Positions 25,710-34,809 of a DNA stretch of 64,000 nucleotides are shown in pieces. Made by a program: the position numbers and the translations under genes. The stretch comes from CAXBID01 sp049791475. GTDB taxonomy: Bacteria; Bacteroidota; Bacteroidia; Flavobacteriales; Flavobacteriaceae. Every line of letters starts with the position of its first letter. Position 1 is the stretch's first letter. A model generated the notes under the pieces. It did not search any database. It was not told where the DNA came from and was given only the letters and a program-made list of their open reading frames with translations. The stretch covers positions 1-64,000 of the forward strand of contig JBAQZZ010000058.1 of assembly GCA_049791475.1 (NCBI GenBank). Reading direction: 5' to 3'.

Positions 25710-26993
25710 CTAAACTAATTGTTTTCTAAAAATAGTTTGTTTTCTATCTGGCCCAACAGAAACAATTGTAATAGGGATTTCAAGTTCTTTTTCTAAAAAT
25801 TCTATATAGTCGTTTAAAGCTTTTGGCAGTTGAGATGTTTCAGACATCCCTGTTAAATCTTCACTCCAACCACTAAATTCGTTATAAATAGGTTCAACAT
25901 TTTCTGGTTCAATATTATAAGGAAAATGATGAATAACGTCACCTTTATATTTATAAGCAGTACATACTTTTAAAGTTTTAAAACCAGAAAGCACATCGCC
26001 TTTCATCATCATGAGTTGAGTAACACCATTAACTTGACATGCGTATTTAAGCGCCACTAAATCTAACCAACCGCAACGTCTTGGTCTGCCTGTTGTAGCG
26101 CCAAATTCATTACCAACACGTCCCATAGTTTCGCCATCTTCATCAAAAAGTTCGGTAGGAAATGGGCCAGAACCTACACGTGTTGTGTAAGCTTTGAAAA
26201 TTCCAAAAACATCGCCAATTTGACCAGGAGAAACGCCTAAGCCGGTGCAGGCTCCAGCAGCAGTGGTGTTGCTTGATGTTACATAAGGATAGGTTCCAAA
26301 ATCAATATCTAATAAAGAGCCTTGCGCACCTTCTGCTAGTATCGTTTTTCCAGATTTTTGTGCTCGATAAATATATTCTTCTGAATCAATAAACTTTAAC
26401 GATTTTAAAACTTTTACAGCTTTAAAAAACTCATCTTCTAATTCTTTTAAATTGTATTGAATATCAACGTTGTAAAAAGCAATCATCGACTCATGCTTAT
26501 CTGCTAACGCTCTATATTTTTCTTTCCAATTGCTTAATTCTAAATCGCCTACACGTATACCGTTTCTTCCAGTTTTATCCATGTAAGTTGGCCCTATACC
26601 TTTAAGCGTAGATCCAATTTTTGCTTTACCTTTTGAAGCTTCACTCGCAGCATCTAAAAGTCTATGGGTTGGTAAAATGATATGTGCTTTTCTAGAAATC
26701 ATTAATGATTTTCTGTAATCCACATTTTGTTCTTCTAGTTTATCAAGCTCACCTTTAAAAATTACAGGGTCTATAACCACGCCATTACCAACTAAGTTGG
26801 TGGCGTCATCATGAAAAATACCTGACGGAATGGTGTGCAAAACGTGTTTTCTACCATTAAAAACTAAAGTGTGTCCAGCATTTGGGCCACCTTGAAAACG
26901 TGCAATAATGTTGTAGTTTGAGGTAAGTACATCAACAATTTTTCCTTTGCCTTCGTCTCCCCATTGTAATCCTAGTAGTAAATCTACTGCCAT
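25710..26993 (-). CDS. purA: Adenylosuccinate synthase
   Basis: It joins IMP and aspartate with GTP to form adenylosuccinate, the first committed step to AMP. The 427 residues match the family. Signatures: GLQWGDEGKGKIVD (8-21, with the catalytic Asp and P-loop), GGPNAGHTLV, and GIGPTYMDKTGRNGIRVGDL. Also visible are EGAQGSLLDIDFGTYPYVTSS, VGSGPFPTEL and TTGRPRRCGWLD. It starts 8 bp after the stop of the upstream Fur-family gene. A spoT-fur-purA run on one strand is therefore likely, ending at the terminator 25665-25690. Confidence 0.98.
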   Translation of the reverse strand: MAVDLLLGLQWGDEGKGKIVDVLTSNYNIIARFQGGPNAGHTLVFNGRKHVLHTIPSGIFHDDATNLVGNGVVIDPVIFKGELDKLEEQNVDYRKSLMISRKAHIILPTHRLLDAASEASKGKAKIGSTLKGIGPTYMDKTGRNGIRVGDLELSNWKEKYRALADKHESMIAFYNVDIQYNLKELEDEFFKAVKVLKSLKFIDSEEYIYRAQKSGKTILAEGAQGSLLDIDFGTYPYVTSSNTTAAGACTGLGVSPGQIGDVFGIFKAYTTRVGSGPFPTELFDEDGETMGRVGNEFGATTGRPRRCGWLDLVALKYACQVNGVTQLMMMKGDVLSGFKTLKVCTAYKYKGDVIHHFPYNIEPENVEPIYNEFSGWSEDLTGMSETSQLPKALNDYIEFLEKELEIPITIVSVGPDRKQTIFRKQLV

Positions 26994-27001
26994 TGTAAAA
27001 T

Positions 27002-27460
27002 TTAGTTATTTGTTGTTGATTTTCTATTTCCGTAAAAATAGAGTGAGTGGTTGTTTATTTCTATATCGAAAACTTCTTCGATGGTTTTTTTGATGGATTG
27101 AATTCTTGGGTCACAAAACTCGATTACTTCGCCAGTATCGGTTAAGATAACATGGTCGTGCTGCCTATCAAAATATGATTTTTCGTAATGTGCTTGATTT
27201 TGCCCAAATTGGTGTTTTCTAACCAATTTACATTCCAGAAGTAGTTCTATGGTGTTATATAAAGTAGCGCGCGATACACGGTACTTTTTATTTTTCATAC
27301 TAAGATATAGGGACTCTATATCGAAATGCTCTGTCTTGTTATAAATTTCTTGAAGTATGGCGTAACGTTCTGGTGTTTTTCGGTGACCGTTACTTTCTAA
27401 AAAGCTCGTAAAAACGCCTTTTACAATATCTTGATTTTTTGTATCTGATTTTGCATTCAT
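27002..27460 (-). CDS. Fur-family transcriptional regulator lacking the CxxC zinc site
   Basis: This is a metal-dependent repressor of 152 residues. The N-terminal winged helix (about 15-85) has GHRKTPERYAILQEIYN and VSRATLYNTIELL. The metal motif HDH is at 101-103, but the usual CxxC that follows (expected at 106 and 109) is L106-T-D-T109, so the structural zinc site is missing. A single Cys is at 116. EVIEFCDPRI and YFYGN are kept. This argues for a divergent subclass (Fur/PerR-like), so I do not assign fur. It lies 26 bp downstream of the RelA/SpoT gene and 8 bp upstream of purA. Confidence 0.9.
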   Translation of the reverse strand: MNAKSDTKNQDIVKGVFTSFLESNGHRKTPERYAILQEIYNKTEHFDIESLYLSMKNKKYRVSRATLYNTIELLLECKLVRKHQFGQNQAHYEKSYFDRQHDHVILTDTGEVIEFCDPRIQSIKKTIEEVFDIEINNHSLYFYGNRKSTTNN

Positions 27461-27486
27461 AATTTCGTCGTAAATTTACACTTTTT

Positions 27487-29706
27487 TTACACTCTAGTAA
27501 CCTTATCGATACCATTAATTTTTTTAAGACGTTCTAAAAGCTTAATCAAAAGTGTTTTGTTTTTTACAACCACGTTAATTTTTCCTGAAAACAAACCGTC
27601 ATCACTATCAAAACTGATGCTTTTCATGTTAACATGCATATTTTCTGAAATTATTTTTGTGATATCATTTACTAATCCAATGTGGTCAATTCCTGTGAGA
27701 ATAATTTGAGCAGAAAATTCTTGTTGTGAAGAGTCTACCCACTTCGCACTCATTATTCTGTATGCGTAATTAGATTGTAAACTTAAAGCATTTGGGCAAT
27801 TTTTCTTGTGTACTTTTATACCTTCTGTAACGGTTAAAAAACCAAAAACATCATCACCTGGAATGGGATTACAGCAATTAGATAATTTATAATCCAGTTT
27901 TTCTTCCTCTTTGCCAAACACAAGAGAATCGTATTTAGCTGTTATTTCATCGCGTTCTAAATCTTCTTTTTTTATGTTTGGTTTTCTAGAAATTTTACTT
28001 TTAATGTAAGTCATTAACACATTACTTCGTGAAGCGGCATAACTTTTTAGCATAGGATTATCTATGGTGCCCAAACCCACTCTATAAAACAAATCTAAAC
28101 TTGTTTTTAGTTTAAAATAGCTTACCAACTCGTTTACAGAATCTTCATTTAAAGTAATTTTAAGTTGTTTTAATTTTCGTCTTAAAATCTCTTTTCCTTC
28201 TTCACCAATATGTTTTTTATCTTCTTTTAAAGCCGATTTAATCTTGCTTCTCGATCTTGCCGTGGTGGCATAATCTAACCAGTTTGGATTAGGTTTAGCG
28301 CTTTCTGATGTTAATATATCTACTTGATCACCACTTTTTAGCTCGTGACTTAAAGGTACTAATTTACCGTTTACTTTTGCACCACGCGTTTTCATGCCCA
28401 CTTCGGTGTGAATACTAAAAGCAAAATCGAGAGAAGTAGCTCCTTTAGGTAACGATTTTAATTCGCCCGCAGGTGTAAAAACAAATATTTCTTTTGAATA
28501 CAGGTTAAGTTTAAACTGTTCTACAAAATCTACAGCGTTTGTTTCTGGATTTTCTAAAGCTTCTTGCAGTCTATTAATCCAACCTTCTAAGTTGTCTTCT
28601 TTTTCACTATCCTGTTTATATTTGTAGTGCGCTGCATAGCCTTTTTCGGCAATTTCATTCATGCGTTCACTACGAATTTGCACTTCTACCCAACGGCCTT
28701 TTGGGCCCATTACGGTAATGTGTAAGGCTTCGTAACCTGTGCTTTTTGGAGATGAAATCCAATCGCGAAGTCGGATAGGGTTTGGTCTAAAATGATCGGT
28801 AACTACCGAGTATATTTTCCAAGCTAGAAATTTTTCATTTTCAGCATCACTTTTGTAAATAATTCTTACTGCAAATTTATCATACACTTCATCAAAAGAA
28901 ACGCCTTGATTTACCATTTTTTTCCTAATTGAAAAAATGGATTTTGGACGCCCTTTTATAGTGTAATTAAGATTTTCTTTGTCTAAAGAGTTTTTAATAA
29001 CCTCACTAAATTGTTCAATATATTTATCTTGTTCTTCTTTGCTTTCTCTTGTTTTATTTAGGATATCAAAATATACATCGGGTTCAGTGTATTTTAATCC
29101 TAAATCTTCTAGCTCGGTTTTTATGTTGTAGAGTCCAATTCTGTGTGCTAAAGGGGCATAAATATAAAGGGTTTCAGAGGCTATTTTAATTTGCTTATCG
29201 GCACGCATAGCATCCATAGTTTGCATGTTATGGAGTCTATCTGCTATTTTAATAATGATAACCCTAACATCATCATTGAGCGTAAGAAGCATCTTCCGAA
29301 AGTTTTCGGCTTGTAAAGAAACATCCATATCTTTTTCTTTACTCAAAGAAGATATTTTGGTAAGCCCATCAACAATGGTAGCAATGGTTTTTCCAAACTT
29401 TTTTTCAATGCCTTCAATGGTGTAATCTGGACTGTCTTCTACAACGTCATGAAGAAGCGCCGAAGCAATAGATGTGGCATCTAAACCTATTTCTTGAGCA
29501 ACAATTTTAGCAACTGCTATAGGGTGAAAAATATAGGCTTCACCAGATTTTCTGCGCTGATTTTTATGCCCATCAAGAGCTACTTCAAAGGCGCTACGAA
29601 TAAGTTTTTTATCATTATCAGAAAGCGTTCTGTAACTAACTTTTAATAACTGTTTGTAGGCTTTTGCTATGGCTGCATTTTCTTTTTCTATGGCTTCCTC
29701 TGTCAT
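27487..29706 (-). CDS. Bifunctional (p)ppGpp synthetase/hydrolase (RelA/SpoT homologue)
   Basis: It makes and degrades the alarmone (p)ppGpp in the stringent response. The 739 residues have the full order. The HD hydrolase domain holds HDVVED at 86-91, and HPIAVAKIV gives a further His. The synthetase domain has GRPKSIFSIRKKM, FAVRIIY, STGYEALHITV and EVQIRSERMNEIAEKGYAAHY. The TGS domain starts at about 405 (IFVFTPAGELKSLPKGATSLDFAF). A conserved Cys region (NCCNPIPGDDVFGFLT) and a C-terminal ACT domain (about 665-739) follow. The intact HD motif supports hydrolase activity. It heads the spoT-fur-like-purA run. Confidence 0.96.
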   Translation of the reverse strand: MTEEAIEKENAAIAKAYKQLLKVSYRTLSDNDKKLIRSAFEVALDGHKNQRRKSGEAYIFHPIAVAKIVAQEIGLDATSIASALLHDVVEDSPDYTIEGIEKKFGKTIATIVDGLTKISSLSKEKDMDVSLQAENFRKMLLTLNDDVRVIIIKIADRLHNMQTMDAMRADKQIKIASETLYIYAPLAHRIGLYNIKTELEDLGLKYTEPDVYFDILNKTRESKEEQDKYIEQFSEVIKNSLDKENLNYTIKGRPKSIFSIRKKMVNQGVSFDEVYDKFAVRIIYKSDAENEKFLAWKIYSVVTDHFRPNPIRLRDWISSPKSTGYEALHITVMGPKGRWVEVQIRSERMNEIAEKGYAAHYKYKQDSEKEDNLEGWINRLQEALENPETNAVDFVEQFKLNLYSKEIFVFTPAGELKSLPKGATSLDFAFSIHTEVGMKTRGAKVNGKLVPLSHELKSGDQVDILTSESAKPNPNWLDYATTARSRSKIKSALKEDKKHIGEEGKEILRRKLKQLKITLNEDSVNELVSYFKLKTSLDLFYRVGLGTIDNPMLKSYAASRSNVLMTYIKSKISRKPNIKKEDLERDEITAKYDSLVFGKEEEKLDYKLSNCCNPIPGDDVFGFLTVTEGIKVHKKNCPNALSLQSNYAYRIMSAKWVDSSQQEFSAQIILTGIDHIGLVNDITKIISENMHVNMKSISFDSDDGLFSGKINVVVKNKTLLIKLLERLKKINGIDKVTRV

Positions 29707-29777
29707 AAATTAAAAGTAGCATAAAGAATATTAACCACCAACCCTAAATTTGGTTTTTTACAACAAATTTTTAAATG

Positions 29778-30350
29778 TTATCGGTTTAAAAAGGTAATCA
29801 ATTTAGAAACCGCTTTTCCTCTATGCCCAATGCGGTTTTTTAGGTTTAAATCCATTTCGGCAAATGTTATTTTATAATCTGTTGGTTTAAAAATGGGATC
29901 ATAGCCAAAACCCCTTTCTCCTTGTTTTTTGGTTGTAATTTCACCTTCGCAAATACCTGTAAATGTCTCTAATTTTCCATTTAAATGAAGCGCAATAACT
30001 GTTTTAAATTGTGCGTTTCTATTATTTTTGTTTTTTAATTTGGCAAGTAATTTGTTCATATTATCATTGGCATTTCTTTGTTCTCCGGCATAACGTGCCG
30101 AAAAAACTCCAGGTTCACCGTTTAAAGCGTCTACTTCTAATCCGGTATCATCTGCAAAACAATCATAACCATAATTGGTTTTTATGTATTCTGCTTTCTG
30201 TATAGCATTACCTTTTATAGTATTTTGAGTTTCTGGAATATCTTCAAAACAACCAATATCTTTTAAGCTTAAAAGTTTTATATGGTTAGAAATTAAAGCC
30301 TGTACTTCTTTTAATTTGTTAGCATTATTTGTGGCGAAAACGAGTTGCAT
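29778..30350 (-). CDS. rdgB: Non-canonical purine NTP pyrophosphatase (RdgB/HAM1)
   Basis: It hydrolyses dITP, XTP and similar damaged purine nucleotides to monophosphates. At 190 residues it is close to the usual length. Signatures: FATNNANKLKEV (5-16, canonical T/SxxxxK), CFADDTGLEVDALNGEPGVFSARYAG (64-89, with D67 and D68), and the C-terminal GERGFGYDPIFKP and NRIGHRGKAVSKL. It ends 72 bp upstream of the RelA/SpoT gene on the same strand. The symbol rests on family only. Confidence 0.95.
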   Translation of the reverse strand: MQLVFATNNANKLKEVQALISNHIKLLSLKDIGCFEDIPETQNTIKGNAIQKAEYIKTNYGYDCFADDTGLEVDALNGEPGVFSARYAGEQRNANDNMNKLLAKLKNKNNRNAQFKTVIALHLNGKLETFTGICEGEITTKKQGERGFGYDPIFKPTDYKITFAEMDLNLKNRIGHRGKAVSKLITFLNR

Positions 30351-30485
30351 AAATTTATAATTAAATAGGATGTTAAAAGTAAACTAATATTCAGTTTTAT
30401 AAAAACTTGATGAAATTCGTTTTGTAGTTATGAATAGCAGTATAAATTTTACTTATCTTTAGTGAAACATATTTATACTTTTAAC

Positions 30486-32060
30486 ATGAAACAACTATTA
30501 TTTTTATCAGTGATTATTATGTTTTTTTCTTGTAAAAAAGAAGCATCAAAAACAGAGCATTTAGGCGTTGTTAATTTAACTGTGAGTGGTAATGTAGAAG
30601 CAATAACTGATTTTGAAAAAGGGCTTTTACTACTTCATAGTTTTGAATATCAAGATGCAAGAGAAGCTTTTTTAAAAGCACAGAATACAGACCCTAATAT
30701 GGCTATGGCGTATTGGGGAGAAGCCATGACGTATAACCATAGTTTATGGAGTGAGCAAAACTATGAAGATGGATTTGCGGCGACAGAAAAAATGAAACGT
30801 ACTGAAAACACAAATGATTTATCTGCCTTAGAAAAAGATTTATTAAAAGCCGTTGAGGTTTTATATACGCCAAAAACCCCTAAAAATGATAGAGATCAAA
30901 ACTACATGAATTTTATGCAAAACCTTTATAAAAAATATCCTGATAATCATGAGGTGGCGGCATTCTATTCGCTTTCATTATTAGGTTCTGTTTCAGAAGG
31001 CAGAAATGATTCTATCTATGGTTTGGGTGCAGATATTGCCAACAAAATTATAAAAGATAATGCAAAACATCCTGGAGCATTACACTATTTAATTCATTCT
31101 TATGATGACCCAAATCATGCTTTTTTAGCATTAGAAGCAGCAAATTCTTATGCTAAAGTAGCACCAGATGCAAGTCATGCTTTACATATGCCCTCACACA
31201 TTTATGTGGCATTGGGTATGTGGGATAAAGTTATAGCATCTAATATAGATTCTTATCAGGCTAGTTTAAATAGGATGGAATCTAAAGAATTGGATAATGA
31301 TGCACGTGGTTATCATGCGTATCATTGGTTGGAATATGGATATCTTCAAAAGGGACAAATTGAAGCTGCGGAGAAAATGGTTTTTGATATGCAAAAGTAC
31401 TCTAATGAGACTCCATCGGTAAGAGCTAGAGTACACCTTATGTTTTTAAAAGGTACTTTTTTAACAGAAACAAATCTTTGGGATAATCCTGTTGCTGATA
31501 TAAAAGTTGATGTGTCTAATTTAAATATAGCGGTACGATCACAAAACTATTTTATAAATGGTATGTTAGCTTATAAAAATAATAATAAAGCTGCTTTAGA
31601 TAGTATTATTGTTACGATGGGTAACGAGATTAAAAAGCAAGCGTTACTTGTAGATAATCTTAAAAGTGGTTTTACAGTCTGTGCATCTGCTTCTAGAGAA
31701 ACTCCAGATCAAACTGATATAAGTGAATCTATAATTATGAAAAAACAACTAATAGCATTAAAATCTTGGATGAATAAGGATCTAGTTGAAGCCGAAAAAT
31801 GGTTAAAAGAATCTGTTAATCTTCAAAATGAATTAAGCTATAGTTACGGGCCACCATTTATTCAAAAGCCAACTGAAGAGTTGTATGCTGAATTTTTAAT
31901 TGAGCAAAACAGGCCACAAGAAGCTATTGAATTATATGAAAGTTCACTTAAAAAAGGAACCAAACGATTATCAGCTTTAAAAGGAATTAAGAAAGCAGCT
32001 TTATTATTAGGTGATGATTCTTTGATAAAGAAAACAGATTTAGAGTTAAGCCAAATTTAA
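30486..32060 (+). CDS. TPR-containing lipoprotein
   Basis: This is a lipoprotein of 524 residues; the lipobox ends FFSC with Cys16. TPR-like helix pairs follow, for example FQYQDAREAF-type helices near 45-60 and PQEAIELYESSLKKG near 470-490, with conserved DPNMAMAYWGEAMTYNHSLW. HYLIHSYDDPNHA and DASHALHMPSHIYVALGMWD are a recurrent pattern in an uncharacterised TPR family. The ATG at 30486 is preferred over the GTG at 30462 because it gives a correct lipoprotein signal. It is single on its strand, with long flanking gaps. No enzyme activity can be read. Confidence 0.85.
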   Translation: MKQLLFLSVIIMFFSCKKEASKTEHLGVVNLTVSGNVEAITDFEKGLLLLHSFEYQDAREAFLKAQNTDPNMAMAYWGEAMTYNHSLWSEQNYEDGFAATEKMKRTENTNDLSALEKDLLKAVEVLYTPKTPKNDRDQNYMNFMQNLYKKYPDNHEVAAFYSLSLLGSVSEGRNDSIYGLGADIANKIIKDNAKHPGALHYLIHSYDDPNHAFLALEAANSYAKVAPDASHALHMPSHIYVALGMWDKVIASNIDSYQASLNRMESKELDNDARGYHAYHWLEYGYLQKGQIEAAEKMVFDMQKYSNETPSVRARVHLMFLKGTFLTETNLWDNPVADIKVDVSNLNIAVRSQNYFINGMLAYKNNNKAALDSIIVTMGNEIKKQALLVDNLKSGFTVCASASRETPDQTDISESIIMKKQLIALKSWMNKDLVEAEKWLKESVNLQNELSYSYGPPFIQKPTEELYAEFLIEQNRPQEAIELYESSLKKGTKRLSALKGIKKAALLLGDDSLIKKTDLELSQI

Positions 32061-32119
32061 AATTTATATTACATTCAATCTAAAGCCTCTAGTTTATTAG
32101 TGCGTTTATATTATTGGTC

Positions 32120-32265
32120 TTAGCCACAAATAACACTAATTAGCACGAATAAATGAGCTTAGCTCATTTAAAATTCGTGGAATGATTGACCAAAATGATA
32201 TCACGAACAGAAAAAATCCAAAGTTTTTTAAAAATTAGTGGGAATTAATGTAATTCGTGGCTTAA
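32120..32265. repeat. MITE-like fold-back repeat
   Basis: The left arm, starting TTAGCCACAAATAACACTAA (32120-32150), is an imperfect reverse complement of the right arm (32234-32265, ending ATTCGTGGCTTAA). Inside, GCACGAAT (32143-32150) faces ATTCGTG (32173-32179), with a hairpin AAATGAGCT/AGCTCATTT (32151-32169) between them. Confidence 0.65.
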
Positions 32266-32420
32266 TACTTTAATTTCTTATCTATGATGCTCAGGTTTAC
32301 AATCGTGCTTGCAAGTAAGTTTACTTTTAATTATCCAATGGGCCAAACATGTTTATGTTGAATACCTATTACTGAAACAACGCAATTTTAAACTAGAGCC
32401 AATCTAAATAATTCCCCGAT

Positions 32421-32440
32421 GTCCCGATAGCTATCGGGAC
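32421..32440. repeat. Perfect 20-bp palindrome, CCCGATAGCTATCGGG family
   Basis: GTCCCGATAGCTATCGGGAC has the same core as the sites at 151 and 9351. Confidence 0.8.
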
Positions 32441-32527
32441 TGCCTCGAGAATAGTCGGTTTCAAGAATTTTATTTAATATTTAATACATTTTTTATATCT
32501 TTAGAAAACCAACCAACCAAACCAAAT

Positions 32528-34171
32528 ATGAGAACATTTAACTCTCCTCTCGAAGCTTTTATGCATTGGGAAAACGAAACTCCAAATCGTATTTTTTTAA
32601 AACAACCTATTAACGGAAAAGTTATAACTTATACGTTTAAGGAAGCCAAAGCAGAAGTTTGTAAAATTGCTTATAAACTAAAATCATATAATTTACCAGA
32701 ACGCAGTCATGTTGCTATACTCTCAATAAATTGTGCACATTGGTTGCTTTCAGATTTAGCTATTATGATGGCCGGTTATGTTTCTATTCCTATTTATCCT
32801 ACTTTAAATGCAGCATCTATCAATCAAATTTTAAAGCATAGCGATTCAAAAATTATTATCATTGGTAAGTTAGTCGATTTCGAGTCTCAAAAATCTGGAA
32901 TTCCAAATATTCATAAAATAAGTATTGGTTTATATGGTGAAAATGAAGGAGAGTTATGGGAAGATATAGTTCAATCTGAAAAATTAGTAGAAGCGTTGCC
33001 AGTTGTTGATGCTAACGATTTGCACACCATAATTTATACATCTGGCACAACAGGAACTCCAAAAGGTGTGATGCACAGTGTTGGTAATATGATGGAAAGT
33101 TTGCGTATTATTAATTCTTCATTTAATCTACCTGAAATGCCACGGTTTTTTTCGTTTTTACCTTTAGCGCATGTTGCCGAACGTGTTGGTATTGGCACCC
33201 AAGGCATAGTTCTTGGTGCAGAATTTTCGTTTCATGACTCTTTGGAAACCTTTGCTTCAGACCTTGAGAGATGCCAACCTCATTTGTTTTTTGCAGTTCC
33301 AAGAATTTGGGCGAAATTTCAAGAGAAAATTTTAGAAAGTCTTCCACAAAAAAAGTTAAATATTTTATTGAATATACCTTTTGTTAATCGTTTAATCAAA
33401 AATAAATTAAAACAAAAACTTGGACTAAAAAGTGCAGAATACTTTTTTTCTGGTGCTGCGCCGTTATCGGTGAGTTTAATGCGTTGGTTTAAAAAAATTG
33501 ATATTACTATTTTTCAAGTGTATGGTATGACCGAGGATTGCATTATTTCTCATAGAACAATACAAGGTGAAAATAAGATAGGTACCGTAGGAAAGGCTGC
33601 AGATACGGTACAAATTAAATTTTCTCCAGAAGGTGAGATTTTAATAAAAAACAACTGTTTAATGAAAGGTTATTACAAAGCACCAGATATTACAGCAAGT
33701 GTTTTTGATGATGCAGGTTATTTTAAAACCGGAGATAAAGGTGAGTACGATCACGATGGTTATTTAACCATTACTGGTCGGGCAAAAGATGAGTTTAAAA
33801 CGGATAAAGGCAAGTATATTTCGCCTTTACATATTGAGATGTTACTATCGAAAAACACAGACATTGAACAAATATGTGTGGTTGGCACCGGAATACCGCA
33901 ACCCATAGCTTTGGTGATACTTTCTGCTCTTGGTAGAGCAAAATCTAAAGGCGATTTATCTAAAGGGTTAATTAAAACGGTGAACATGATAAACCCTAGT
34001 TTAGAAAAGCATGAAAAAATTGAAAAAGTAATTATTATGAAAGAAGATTGGACGGTTGATAACGGACTAACAACACCTACTTTAAAGGTAAAAAGAAATG
34101 CTATTGAAAAAATACATCAGCAATTTTACAAAGCATGGTTTGAAAAAGATGATAAGGTCATTTTCGAATAA
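32528..34171 (+). CDS. AMP-dependent acyl-CoA synthetase (long-chain fatty acid ligase type)
   Basis: It activates a carboxylic acid, probably a fatty acid, through an acyl-AMP to the CoA thioester. The 547 residues carry the P-loop IIYTSGTTGTPKGVMH (about 167-182) and FSFLPLAHVAERVG. Also seen are the A5-type motif VYGMTEDC and YFKTGDKGEYDHDGYLTITGR with the hinge Asp and Arg. The C-terminal domain is present, but KGKYISPLHIE stands where KNGE/KTSxGKY is usual. The form resembles long-chain (FadD/AMP-forming) enzymes with eukaryotic-type spacing. It is single on its strand; a TATCTTTA box precedes it. The substrate cannot be read. Confidence 0.92.
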   Translation: MRTFNSPLEAFMHWENETPNRIFLKQPINGKVITYTFKEAKAEVCKIAYKLKSYNLPERSHVAILSINCAHWLLSDLAIMMAGYVSIPIYPTLNAASINQILKHSDSKIIIIGKLVDFESQKSGIPNIHKISIGLYGENEGELWEDIVQSEKLVEALPVVDANDLHTIIYTSGTTGTPKGVMHSVGNMMESLRIINSSFNLPEMPRFFSFLPLAHVAERVGIGTQGIVLGAEFSFHDSLETFASDLERCQPHLFFAVPRIWAKFQEKILESLPQKKLNILLNIPFVNRLIKNKLKQKLGLKSAEYFFSGAAPLSVSLMRWFKKIDITIFQVYGMTEDCIISHRTIQGENKIGTVGKAADTVQIKFSPEGEILIKNNCLMKGYYKAPDITASVFDDAGYFKTGDKGEYDHDGYLTITGRAKDEFKTDKGKYISPLHIEMLLSKNTDIEQICVVGTGIPQPIALVILSALGRAKSKGDLSKGLIKTVNMINPSLEKHEKIEKVIIMKEDWTVDNGLTTPTLKVKRNAIEKIHQQFYKAWFEKDDKVIFE

Positions 34172-34274
34172 ACACATTAGGTATTTAGACAAAAAATTAT
34201 AAATATTTTATGACTTTTATCTTATAAAATTTTTGAAAAAACCTGTATTTTAGTAAAATAAAAATACACGAAAT

Positions 34275-34574
34275 ATGACAGTAAATATTCAATATGTAGG
34301 CGTAGATGTAAGTGAAACATTATCGGCTTTTACAAAGGAAAAATTAGAAAAATTATTTAATAGATATGAGTTTTTAATAAACGCAACGGTTCATTTTAAA
34401 CAAGATGATAAAAACCATACCGAAGGTAAAATTTGTAACATAGAATTGAGTTTACCTGGACCACGAATTTTTGCAACGTCTAATGAGCGTAATTTTGAAG
34501 TATCTGTTCGTGAAACTATTAGCGATTTAGAACGTCAGCTTAAAAAAAGAAAAGAAATTTATAAAACACATTGA
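34275..34574 (+). CDS. hpf: Ribosome hibernation promoting factor, short form
   Basis: This is a small ribosome-binding protein of 99 residues, the HPF/YfiA (RaiA) family, that stabilises inactive ribosomes. It has the family's beta-alpha-beta-beta-beta-alpha pattern: MTVNIQYVGVDVSETLSAFT, KLEKLFNRYEFLINATVHFK, CNIELSLPGPRIFATS and a C-terminal basic helix (ISDLERQLKKRKEIYK). It has no C-terminal dimerisation domain, so it is the short type. The symbol is by family; raiA is an alternative. A 7-bp-period repeat array begins 6 bp past its stop. Confidence 0.9.
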   Translation: MTVNIQYVGVDVSETLSAFTKEKLEKLFNRYEFLINATVHFKQDDKNHTEGKICNIELSLPGPRIFATSNERNFEVSVRETISDLERQLKKRKEIYKTH

Positions 34575-34579
34575 AAAAA

Positions 34580-34621
34580 TGACGGAAGGTTTATGACGGA
34601 AGACAGATGACCGATGACAGA
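34580..34621. repeat. Degenerate 7-bp repeat array, left of higBA
   Basis: Six heptads in phase: TGACGGA, AGGTTTA, TGACGGA, AGACAGA, TGACCGA, TGACAGA. The period continues more loosely to about 34635. Confidence 0.7.
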
Positions 34622-34729
34622 AGAAAAAAGATAGCTAAAAAATTATTTCAGTCATCTTTTTTCTTTTTCTGCTTTTGAGTGAGCATTAAAAACTGTAACT
34701 AAAAACTATTTTTTTTTTCAATTTTATTT

Positions 34730-34768
34730 ATTTCCATATTTGGTAAGATTATTACCAAATATGGAAAT
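34730..34768. promoter_or_regulatory. Palindromic operator of higBA
   Basis: Perfect 17-bp arms (34730-34746 and 34752-34768) with core TTTCCATATTTGGTAA lie around the 5-nt spacer GATTA. It lies directly upstream of the -7 box at 34776 and covers the place of the -33 box, as for an autorepressed toxin-antitoxin promoter. Confidence 0.8.
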
Positions 34769-34775
34769 TTTTATA

Positions 34776-34783
34776 TATATTTG
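34776..34783 (+). promoter_or_regulatory. -7 box of higBA
   Basis: TATATTTG fits TAnnTTTG, 26 bp before the higB start and 7 bp after the palindrome. Confidence 0.5.
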
Positions 34784-34809
34784 TATTTGTTTTAAACCGT
34801 TTTTAGCGT

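Larger units (their letters stand above)
32061..32527. other. 467-bp intergenic region with fold-back element and palindrome
   Basis: No gene is seen. It holds a fold-back repeat (32120-32265) and a 20-bp palindrome (32421-32440). A G-poor leader with CCAA repeats precedes the ligase start. Confidence 0.65.

Noticed and set aside
30462..30485. Upstream GTG start for the TPR lipoprotein
   Set aside because: The ATG at 30486 directly begins a proper lipoprotein signal.
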